Position numbers and translations under genes: made by a program. Source: a bacterium (GTDB lineage Bacteria > Planctomycetota > Planctomycetia > Kolteriales > Kolteriaceae). From it: a stretch of 64,000 nt of DNA. The notes below the pieces were generated by a model. It saw nothing but the letters and a program-made list of their open reading frames with translations, was not told where the DNA came from and did no database searches. The DNA is taken from the NCBI GenBank assembly GCA_019748235.1, contig JAIEPU010000149.1, positions 1 to 64,000 of the forward strand, written 5' to 3'. Below are positions 47,134 to 56,030 of the stretch, in pieces; position 1 is the stretch's first letter, and the number at the start of each line of letters is the position of its first letter.

Positions 47134-47695
47134 GTCCGACACCCTTTAAAGAGGCAGGCTTCATTCTCTTTTGAGGTTCTGCGTTAGACTCGCAGATGAA
47201 TATCTGTTCTGTCTGGACAAAGCATTTGTGTACGCCGTCTGAAAGCGGTGCGGATCAGCGAAGGAATTCATCAATGCGCGATCCTCCCGTTTCACGGGGA
47301 CGCGCCGTTTATGCCCTACTTTTCGTCAATTGGAGATGAAGGCATTAAAAGATTTAGGAGAGTGACGAGGATCAGGGGGATCCGTGGGATTTGGCGGATT
47401 GGCGGTGATAAGGAGAATGCACGGTCGTCTGCTCGTTCCAGGGTGGCGGTATCAGTACGAGTGGAACATTTCTATTGAAAGACGCCCACTCAAAGGGAAC
47501 AATGGCAACCATCAGCAGACGAAGAATTTACGATGCGGCTAGGACGCCTAATCTGATGTAAAACTGAATTGAGTGAGCCATCCCCAACTCTCGTAGTGCT
47601 CACGTGATCACCTGTGTTCTGTTTTAACGCAGCCCGCGTTTTCGAGTTTCAAAGCAACGATTCTCGGTCCCTAGATACCGTCGAGATTTGACTAC
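47134..47695. other. Divergent intergenic region, no supported gene
   Basis: This 562-base stretch separates the TonB receptor and the large kinase and should carry both promoters. The open frame at 47248-47478 (76 residues) has no ribosome site and no family resemblance. Nothing else is seen. Confidence 0.5.
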
Positions 47696-50600
47696 ATGCC
47701 AGACGATCCAAAGAAGAAGCAGTCACGTCCAAGTGCCGCCGATGTCACCAAACAGCAATTCGACATCACCACCGATTTTTCGGACAACCGAGAAACCGCA
47801 GCCAATCCTCGTTCGGCACAGACCAATCCACTTCTGGATGAGACGGCGGCTCCGACTTCAGAACGTCCCAAACTTACCTCGATCGATTCACGAAATGCCT
47901 CCCGCGGTGCTGGTTTGGGTGGCAACCGAGAATCTGAGGTTCAGCGACTCGATTTGTCAGGCGACTTGGGAGACATCGGTCGACAACTTGTTGAATGGCA
48001 GCTCGTCACTGAAGAAGAGTGGTACGCCGCGTTGGAGAAAGTCGGCGAGACAGCAAGCCTCAAAGAAGTTCTCGACATCCTTCGTCAGACACCGTCCAAA
48101 TGGGATGTGAAGTATCCGGTTTTGACTGAGTTCCAGTGCGAACGGATTAGGGAAGGCCGGACCGACGAGCTTATCTATGAGCATTACATTGTTCTTCATG
48201 AACTCGGCGAAGGTGGAATGGGGGTCGTGTACGTCGGCCGAAATACCGGGCTCGATAACATCGTCGCGATCAAGACCATCAGGACTCAATTCTTTCATGA
48301 AGGAACGAACGCCACACCAGCGATGACGAGCCTCGTCCGATTTAAGAATGAAGCAAAGACACTCGCGCGGCTCGAGCCTCGTTACTTCCCCTCGGTCTAC
48401 CACATCGGCCAAGCGGGCGGCTTTCCCTATTACGCGATGGAGTTAGTGCAGGGAAAAAATCTTGCTCAGCTCGTCGAGGAATGCAAAAAAGAAGAGCGGC
48501 AGATTCCGTTCAATTATTGCCTTAAGATCTTCATTGAGGTTGCCAACGCCATCGGCAAGGCGCACGCCGCGAACATCGTTCATCGAGACCTCTCCCCCAA
48601 GAACATCATGATCACGAACGAGGACGTGCCGAAGATTCTCGACTTTGGAATCGCCAAGCATGTCAAGCATCGCTCGGATGATCAGACATTCCGAAATCTC
48701 GGAGAGGTCGCGGAGACCGGACAAAAGATTGGCGCGCCGCTTTTCATGTCACCGGAACAACATTCCGGCGATGTTGATAGCGTCGATTTCTCGACAGACG
48801 TCTACAGCCTTGCCGCCACCATGTTCTTCGTTCTGACGCAGGAATATCCCTTCACGGGGAATACGCTTGCGGAAATCGCGGAGAAGGCGTTCTCGCCCGA
48901 GAGGCCGCACGTCTCCAAGTATCGCCCCGATGTCCCCGCGCGCCTCGATTCACTTTTGACACGCGCCCTCGCGGTCAATCCGAAGGATCGCCATCAGACG
49001 ATGGCTGAGTTTGCCGATGACTTGAGCGATGTTCTTCGGGTCATCGACACTCCGCCGGTGAACTGGACGAAGCGAATTCTGCTGGGAACCGGCCTGGCCG
49101 TTCTCATTCTCGCGACACCCACCTATCTGTTGTTTTTCTCGAAGTCCGTTCAGCCAGCAACGGCGGCGGAAATCGCCCAGGCGGAATGGTCGAAAAAAAT
49201 TAAGCAGGCCACGACTTGGAAGCAGCTTTTCCCATTGCTCGATGATGGAAAGAAAAATCACTACGCCGTTTTACCTCGCGACTATCTGCGGGGCGTTGAA
49301 AGCGCCGTCGATCAATTCGCCGTGCAATCCACCAAGCCGACCGGAGAGCAGTCCGCGAAGTTCTTTCTCGATAAGAGCACGCAGTTTCTGAAGAACTACG
49401 GCGAAGTGACGAAGACCCCGGCGGAGATCGATATCAGCAATCCCGTCAAGACCCTTATGAAAGCTCGCAAACGCGATGAACTTGTCACATTGGCCTCCAT
49501 GTTCGCACCCTACGGCAAGATCAGCGGCGGAATCATCGAGGTGCTGACGAGTTCAGCCTTTGATTCGAAGAATCGCCCTTCCAACGATGATGCAATGGAA
49601 TGGCTCGACATCGCGAGCGTCGCCGCTGCCGGTGCCGAGAAGCAAGGATACAAGTCTGGCCTTGTCGCCAAAGTTCGCGCTCAGCAGTATGAGTTACTGC
49701 ACAAGATCGGGGCTGGACTTGCCCGCACCAATCCATCGGAGGCCGTGGAGAAGCTTAAGCTTGCCGTAGATCAGTTCAAGGACGTGATTTCACCCACAAT
49801 TCGGACGAATGTGGAGCAAGAGATCGCTGTGGCGAACTTCTTAAAAACTCCCCCTTCGACGTTACAACAGGTCGTCGCATTCCTCGGTGCCGTCAATTCA
49901 ATTGAGAACGCCGACGATGTCGCGAAGCGGTTAGCGCTTTCGGAAGACCAGTATCCTGGCAAGATCGTTCAACAGGTTTCGAAATCTCGCGCAGAGGAAT
50001 TAAGCCAATCGGCCGATCGCGCGGAATCAATTCAGTGGGTCAACGATTTAAAGGCGAAGAACTGCTCGCCGGAGATCCGCAAGCTGGCGGCGAAGGAGTA
50101 TCTCTCGCGGGCAGAACAAAGCATCCTCCGAAAAGACTACGATAACGCCCGGCAAATGTTGAACGGCGTCGCCGATACAGACCCGGACCCGGTCGATTCT
50201 GACATTCACTATCAGACGTGTCTCAAGGCGAGCGATTACTACTCGCAGACGGCGGATAAAAGATCTGCGATCGCGGAAGAGTTGCTGAAGAATTCGGGAA
50301 ATGCTCAGAGTCTCGACAATCAACTTCTCCTCGTATTGGCGACCCTTTTCCTAAACGAAGGCGACCAGATTCTTTCGGCGAATCCCACAAAATCGGCGCT
50401 GTTCTACGCCGCCGGCGACGAATTGTTGGCGAAAAGGCCTGCGGGATCTGCCGATGAACCTCGACTACGATTGGATCTCCTGTTTGGTGCTGCAGAGGCT
50501 GCCGAGCCCTTGTCCACAAGCGAATCTGACTCGCTCGCAAAAGCGATATCCCTGTTGAAAGCGAAACAATCAGAGGGAATCGGTCAGAATTTCGAGATCA

Positions 50601-52402
50601 AGCAGCGCACGAATAAGACGATCAGTTACGTACTGAATCGAGCGGCAACTCTTCTGCGCGGAACGGATAGTGGGAAGAATGAGAAATCGCTCGATGCCGC
50701 GCAAGCATTGCTCGGTTCATCAGAGCAATTCCGATTGATTTTCGATACTGACGAAATCCATTTCTCGCAGCGTGAATTGAAATCTAGGATTCAATTCCTC
50801 GAGGGGGAGACTCAATTCAAGGTTGGTAAGCTTGGAGCGGCAGAGGAAAATCTCGGCGCGACTCGTGAAGAGCAAAAGTATTTCTATCTCGCCATTCTGC
50901 CTGTCTTGATGAAGGGTCAGCCCCCGGAGCAGCAACCGGCTTTTGAAAAGAAGACGGAGATACCCTCCGCATTGAAGTCGCAACCACTTGATTTGCTTTT
51001 ATCGGCAAGCCTGAAGCATTTGGATGTCTATCGCCACGATGCTCGCGATATGCGGCAATATGAAGAAGTCGCGCGACTCTATTCGGAGTCCGCGAAATCA
51101 TTTGCATCTCCCATTTTCCAGTGGGATCCGGCGCTCGCGGCGACCGCGAAGGGAAACATCATTCAAGTGGCTCGCCAGTGTTACAAGGATTACTCCGGTG
51201 AACTCATCAAGCATTTGAATGAGGAATTGAAGAAGAAGGGCTACATCGCATTTGAGATTCGTCAGGCGGTCGATTCGAGCAAAGCGGCAGGCGGCAAGGT
51301 TCCAGAGATCGTGGGTAAGAAACTGGAGGCCATTAAAGAAAAGCTCGACGAGACGGTCAAAGAAGCGGATCGGTTCGACGCTTTTGAAATCTACGAGGAA
51401 GGCCCGGGTGGAAAGATTGGTTGGGGGCTCAAGGCTCAGTGTCGCACGTTGACGGCTAGGCTTCTCTATTATGTGGCGAAAGGCGAAGCGGCCGGTCAGG
51501 ACAAGTTCCTTGGTAATCTTTCCAAAGCAGAACTCGAACGATTAACGGCATGGTGTGGAAAGATCTACGATTCCTTACGCGAATACGATGCTGACTCGAA
51601 CAAGGGTGACTTCCATCTGACGAGGAAGTTACCCGACCAACTCGATCCCGCTATTGATCCAGGTAAGGGAGCCGTTCTCTACACCATCCTTTGGACCGAT
51701 GCGGAGACGAAGTACGGGTTAGAGCAATGGATGGAAGTGGCTCATCTCTGCCGCTATTTCCGTGAAGCGGAAGCCGTCGAGGTATTCGCGGCGATTCCCC
51801 CGGACAAGTCGCGGGCGATCAAACCGGCACTGGCGGCGAGAACGATCGATGCCTATTTGATCGCCGCACTGATGAAGATGATCGATGACAAGGAATCACT
51901 AGGAAAATTGGAAGAGTATCTCAACTCCGATCGATGCCATCTATGGGGTGGACGTCCGCAATCAGAATTCGTCTATTACAGTCCCTCCGAAACCGACCCA
52001 AAAGTTAAAGAACGGGGCGACGCACTCAAGAAAGCCGATGCCGGACGATTGAAAGCAAGTCGTGACCGGGACATCGCTCTACTACATGCCGTGTCATTTA
52101 TTGGAAACGAAAAGCCGTCCGAGGAGACCAAAGCGGAGGCGACGAAATTCTTCGACGAACGATCGAAAGAATTCGCGACAGAGACGGAACTTGGGGATTG
52201 CTGGACCTTCTTCCTCTGTGAGGCAATCGCATTAAAACTGAATGACGAGACACGATTCCGAAAGCTCAAGCTTCCCAGCAAGGGATGGTACGGCATCGGC
52301 ATCACCGAAAAGGGATACGACGAAGCGAGGAGGAAATATTCGACCGAACCGCGACGAAAGCTCGGTTGGCTTCGTCCCGACGAACAAGCCAAAACGGAGT
52401 AA
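47696..52402 (+). CDS. Giant membrane Ser/Thr protein kinase with long C-terminal helical region
   Basis: The 1568-residue protein has an N-terminal region of about 160 residues typical of planctomycete kinases (RQLVEWQLVTEEEWYAAL, PVLTEFQCERIREG), then a kinase domain: LGEGGMGVVYVG, VAIKTIRTQ, IVHRDLSPKNIMIT, LDFGIAKH and APLFMSPEQHSG. The catalytic loop HRDLSPKN replaces the usual lysine-proline-x with serine-proline. One membrane helix (ILLGTGLAVLILATPTYLLFF) is near residue 470. About 1080 residues after it are mostly helical and charged, with TPR-like character but no clean consensus. It should be extracytoplasmic. The TAA stop touches the stop of the DUF1501 gene on the other strand. 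Confidence 0.9.
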   Translation: MPDDPKKKQSRPSAADVTKQQFDITTDFSDNRETAANPRSAQTNPLLDETAAPTSERPKLTSIDSRNASRGAGLGGNRESEVQRLDLSGDLGDIGRQLVEWQLVTEEEWYAALEKVGETASLKEVLDILRQTPSKWDVKYPVLTEFQCERIREGRTDELIYEHYIVLHELGEGGMGVVYVGRNTGLDNIVAIKTIRTQFFHEGTNATPAMTSLVRFKNEAKTLARLEPRYFPSVYHIGQAGGFPYYAMELVQGKNLAQLVEECKKEERQIPFNYCLKIFIEVANAIGKAHAANIVHRDLSPKNIMITNEDVPKILDFGIAKHVKHRSDDQTFRNLGEVAETGQKIGAPLFMSPEQHSGDVDSVDFSTDVYSLAATMFFVLTQEYPFTGNTLAEIAEKAFSPERPHVSKYRPDVPARLDSLLTRALAVNPKDRHQTMAEFADDLSDVLRVIDTPPVNWTKRILLGTGLAVLILATPTYLLFFSKSVQPATAAEIAQAEWSKKIKQATTWKQLFPLLDDGKKNHYAVLPRDYLRGVESAVDQFAVQSTKPTGEQSAKFFLDKSTQFLKNYGEVTKTPAEIDISNPVKTLMKARKRDELVTLASMFAPYGKISGGIIEVLTSSAFDSKNRPSNDDAMEWLDIASVAAAGAEKQGYKSGLVAKVRAQQYELLHKIGAGLARTNPSEAVEKLKLAVDQFKDVISPTIRTNVEQEIAVANFLKTPPSTLQQVVAFLGAVNSIENADDVAKRLALSEDQYPGKIVQQVSKSRAEELSQSADRAESIQWVNDLKAKNCSPEIRKLAAKEYLSRAEQSILRKDYDNARQMLNGVADTDPDPVDSDIHYQTCLKASDYYSQTADKRSAIAEELLKNSGNAQSLDNQLLLVLATLFLNEGDQILSANPTKSALFYAAGDELLAKRPAGSADEPRLRLDLLFGAAEAAEPLSTSESDSLAKAISLLKAKQSEGIGQNFEIKQRTNKTISYVLNRAATLLRGTDSGKNEKSLDAAQALLGSSEQFRLIFDTDEIHFSQRELKSRIQFLEGETQFKVGKLGAAEENLGATREEQKYFYLAILPVLMKGQPPEQQPAFEKKTEIPSALKSQPLDLLLSASLKHLDVYRHDARDMRQYEEVARLYSESAKSFASPIFQWDPALAATAKGNIIQVARQCYKDYSGELIKHLNEELKKKGYIAFEIRQAVDSSKAAGGKVPEIVGKKLEAIKEKLDETVKEADRFDAFEIYEEGPGGKIGWGLKAQCRTLTARLLYYVAKGEAAGQDKFLGNLSKAELERLTAWCGKIYDSLREYDADSNKGDFHLTRKLPDQLDPAIDPGKGAVLYTILWTDAETKYGLEQWMEVAHLCRYFREAEAVEVFAAIPPDKSRAIKPALAARTIDAYLIAALMKMIDDKESLGKLEEYLNSDRCHLWGGRPQSEFVYYSPSETDPKVKERGDALKKADAGRLKASRDRDIALLHAVSFIGNEKPSEETKAEATKFFDERSKEFATETELGDCWTFFLCEAIALKLNDETRFRKLKLPSKGWYGIGITEKGYDEARRKYSTEPRRKLGWLRPDEQAKTE

Positions 52403-53896
52403 TCATCTTTTAAAGACGCCGCTGATGATTTGGGAGCGACGCTCTGAGCCGGGGGAAGGACGCCTCGGGTCTTGTCGAAAAAGCTTATACGCATCGAGGC
52501 CAATCGCATCTAATAAAGTCGCGTGCAGATCTCCCACGTGGTGCCGCTCTTCGACGCTGACGAGTCCAATCTCGTCGGTTTTTCCAATAGCTTGGCCACC
52601 CTTGATGCAACCACCGGCAAGCCAAACGCTAAATCCGTGGCGGTTGTGATCGCGCCCCCCCTTGCCCAAGGGATCAAAAGTGGGAGTTCGACCAAACTCT
52701 CCTCCCCAAACCACAACGGTATCTTTCCAGAGTCCACGATCCTTCAAGTCTTGGAGAAAAGCAGCGATCGGCAAATCGGTTTCCGAGGCCCGCGCACGAT
52801 GATTCGCGGCGCAGTCCGTGTGTCCGTCCCAGCTATCCTCTAGTCCCGCGGCTCCAGAGTATATCTGAATGTAACGCACTCCCCGCTCAAGAAGTCGGCG
52901 GGCGAGCAGGCATTGTCGTCCGAAGATATTAGTGGGCGATTTTCCGATTCCGTACCGCGATTTGATCGCTTCCGGTTCTTGATCAATCCCCACGGATTCG
53001 ACGGCGCTATGCTGGAGCCGATAGGCGAGCTCATACGACTTGATCCTTGCCACTATCTCGTGGTTTACTCCCACCGCGACGCCATGTTCTTGATTGAGAT
53101 CTTTGATGAGATCAATCACCCGTTTCTGAGATTCATCCGTCACCCCAGGTGGATTCGCGAGATCGCGTAATGGCGGCATTTGCTCCCGAAAGATGAGCCC
53201 TTGATGCTCTGGGGAGAGAAATCCCGAGCCCCAATTCGATGCGCCACTACTGGGTCCACCACGCGGATCCAGCATGACGACGAACGGCGGAAGGTTTTCG
53301 TTTAAGCTTCCAAGGCCAAGATTCGTCCATGAGCCGATCGATGGATTTCCGATTCGCGATGACCCAGTGTTCATTTCGAGGCATGCTGAACCATGGGCTG
53401 ATGAATCGGTGAACATAGAGCGTATGACGCAAAGATCATCCGCGTGAATGGCCAATTGGGGGAATAGCTCGCTGATTTCCAGGCCCGATTTTCCTCGTTT
53501 TTCGAACTTCAACGGCGAAGGAGTCAGTCGACCGACGCGACGCCCAAGCGTGCCGATCTGCTTTACGTCGCCGGAATAAGTTTTCCCTTCGAATTTCGAA
53601 AGTTCCGGCTTGGGGTCAAAGGTGTCGAGTTGGCTTGGTCCACCGGACATAAAGAAGTAAACGATTCGGGTCGCCTTCTGCGGCACCCGCCAAGCAGGCA
53701 GTGGGGAAGAATCCTCTGCCGATACGGACGTGGCGAGGCCGAGATCCCCACTGAGCAGATCGGCCAACGCAATGCTACCCAATCCATAACCGAACTGGCC
53801 GAAGAATTCACGGCGCGACGGATGGCGTCGGGTACATTCTGTATCGTCACCGGGGGACAAAAGACTTGTCTCCTTACTCTGAGCAAAGGAATTCAT
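52403..53896 (-). CDS. DUF1501 protein (Tat-exported, sulfatase-like fold)
   Basis: The 497-residue protein has a twin-arginine signal region (HPSRREFFGQFGYGLGSIALADLL). The DUF1501 body shows YFFMSGGPSQLDTFDPKP, LCVIRSMFTDSSAHGSACL, YIQIYSGAAGLEDSWDGH and WGGEFGRTPTFDPLGKGGRDHNRHGFSVWLAGG. The fold is of the alkaline phosphatase/sulfatase type, but activity is not known. The gene overlaps the 3' end of the DUF1549/DUF1553 gene by 23 bases, the usual planctomycete pairing. Its own stop abuts that of the large kinase with no spacer. Confidence 0.92.
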   Translation of the reverse strand: MNSFAQSKETSLLSPGDDTECTRRHPSRREFFGQFGYGLGSIALADLLSGDLGLATSVSAEDSSPLPAWRVPQKATRIVYFFMSGGPSQLDTFDPKPELSKFEGKTYSGDVKQIGTLGRRVGRLTPSPLKFEKRGKSGLEISELFPQLAIHADDLCVIRSMFTDSSAHGSACLEMNTGSSRIGNPSIGSWTNLGLGSLNENLPPFVVMLDPRGGPSSGASNWGSGFLSPEHQGLIFREQMPPLRDLANPPGVTDESQKRVIDLIKDLNQEHGVAVGVNHEIVARIKSYELAYRLQHSAVESVGIDQEPEAIKSRYGIGKSPTNIFGRQCLLARRLLERGVRYIQIYSGAAGLEDSWDGHTDCAANHRARASETDLPIAAFLQDLKDRGLWKDTVVVWGGEFGRTPTFDPLGKGGRDHNRHGFSVWLAGGCIKGGQAIGKTDEIGLVSVEERHHVGDLHATLLDAIGLDAYKLFRQDPRRPSPGSERRSQIISGVFKR

Positions 53897-56030
53897 CGAG
53901 ATTGTAGATCACTCGACACAACTGTGTCACCGCCGCCCGGCGCGCTTCCGACTGACTCATCGATTTCTCTTTGTTGCTCCGCTTCAAATGATCGGCGGTT
54001 TCCACATCCAAGAACTGACTCAGCCGCTCCAATTCTGCCGCTGTCGGTTTTCGGCACAACGCGAGTTGGAATGAGAGATCGATCAACTCGTTCGTGTTGT
54101 CTTTACATTCAGTGAGCAAGTAATCAGCAAAGTGCCTTGCTTGACGGTTGGACAACTCGCCATTCAAAAGAGTCAGTGCTTGGGACGAAGTAGTCGTGGC
54201 TTGGCGCTTTGGAATTGACAGGGATGACGGGCACGCGTCGAACGTTTCAAAGAAGGGAACAGGAAGGGAGCGTTTCGCACATGCATAGACGGCCCGCCTG
54301 GAAGCCTCGCGTTCGTCGAATCGCTCCCAGCCCGATGCGGCATAACGATGAGACATCAAGGTTTGAATGTCGATGTAGGGGTACGTCGGAGGACCGAACA
54401 TTCGGCGATTCAGTTGTCTATTCGTTGCGAGCATGCAATCGTGAATAACCTCGGCATCGAGACGGTGGCGAGGAAATCGTGAAAGGTAAAGGTTTTCCGG
54501 ATCTGATTCCGACGGCACTTGATCATTCTTCTGGCTCATTCGATAAGTGTTACTTGAAAGAATGAGGCGGTGAAGTTCCTTTAAACTCCAATCAGCATCA
54601 TTGACGAGCCAATCCGCCAACCAGTCGAGTAACTCTGCGTGAGTCGGAGGCTGCCCCGCCATACCGAAATCATCAGGTGTTCTCACCAATCCGACGCCGA
54701 AGTGAAACTGCCAGACGCGATTGACGATGACACGAGCCGTTAACGGATTCCTCGCAGAGGCAATCCATTTTGCCATCGTTAGCCGATCGTGCTTTAGGTC
54801 ATCTGAGAAATTGATGTTTGTTTGCGTCGTACGTAGAAGTATCGCGGGTACCGACGGAACTGCTTTATCTCCAGGGTTAGTCGTTTCACCACGCCGAAGG
54901 ACGAAGACAGACTCAGCAGTGTTGGCGAGCTTCGGAATGTATACTAACGGCTCCGTGGAATCAGGATCCTTTCACGGAGGAACGTGATCCCCCTCCGGAT
55001 GACCCAACTCCAACTGCATCGATTCATTCGCCAGAGAATCTTCTTTCGTGCGCGACTGTTTCACAATATCGCTCGGCATCTCCTTGGATGCTAAATCCAT
55101 TTCGATCGGTGTTGGCTTTTCATCAGTCCGATTAACCAGGTTGGCGGGGATCGCGTCATCCTCTCGCGGAGCCCGTTGACCCGATGCAAGGATCGCCGGC
55201 AGCGCGATTTCTCGACCTCTCACGACGGGTCGTTCCAGTGGAGCGAATATTGCCGCTAATCCGTAGTAGTCCTGCTGAGTGAACGCATCCAGCTTGTGAT
55301 CATGACAGCGCGCACAACCCAGTGAAATCCCAAGGAATGCCTGTCCTGTTGTATTCACGAAGTCATCGAGTTGATCATAACGGTCCTTTTTTGCGTCCGA
55401 TGGGGCATCATCCCATGCCCCGAGCAAATAGTATCCGGTCGCGATCAGGGACGAAACCGTCGCGTCTTCCACAAGATCGCCGGCAAGTTGCTCAATGATG
55501 AAGCGGTCGAACGGCTTGTCTTGATTGAACGCCCGAATGACATAATCGCGATATCGCCACGCATACGGCTTGTTCGAGTCTCTCTCATAGCCATTGGTGT
55601 CCGCATAGCGAACGACATCTAGCCAATGACGTCCCCATCGCTCTCCATAGGCCGGGCTCCGCAACAAGTCATTGATGACGACATCAAGCAGTTTCGCCGA
55701 TGGGCGATCCAGAAAGTCCTTTTGGGCCGCGAGGTTCGGCGGAAGTCCCGTAATCCCTAAATGAACTCGCCGGAGAATCTGATGAGGAGAAGCCGGCGGC
55801 GCGGGTTTCAGTCCGCGTGACTCCAACTTCGCGAGAATGAACCGGTCGATAGGGTTTCTGACCCAGGTCGTATCAGCGACGTTCGGAATCTCGGGACGCT
55901 TAACTGGTTGATAGGCCCAATGACCGAGGGCCGCCGTTTGTAACTTATCTTCATCCGCTCGAAGTTTTGACTCCGCAGGCGCGCAGAGCAGCAGAGTCAT
56001 GCAGACGACGCGAGCGAGTCGCCAAGTCAT
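53874..56030 (-). pseudogene. DUF1549/DUF1553 exported protein, interrupted by in-frame TGA
   Basis: Starting at ATG 56028-56030 (GGAGGGG just upstream), the frame encodes a signal peptide (WRLARVVCMTLLLCAPAES), the DUF1549 domain (NPIDRFILAKLESRGLKPAPPAS, AYGERWGRHWLDVVRYADTNGYERD) and its CARCHDHK haem-type motif. At 54972-54974 a TGA ends the frame after 352 residues. The same frame continues at once with a plausible linker (KLANTAESVFVLRRGE) and the DUF1553 domain (MAKWIASARNPLTARVIVNR, TPDDFGMAGQPPTHAELLDWLA) up to 53874, giving about 718 codons. A restart at the ATG at 54774-54776 would make only an unexported half. It pairs with the DUF1501 gene. Confidence 0.85.
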
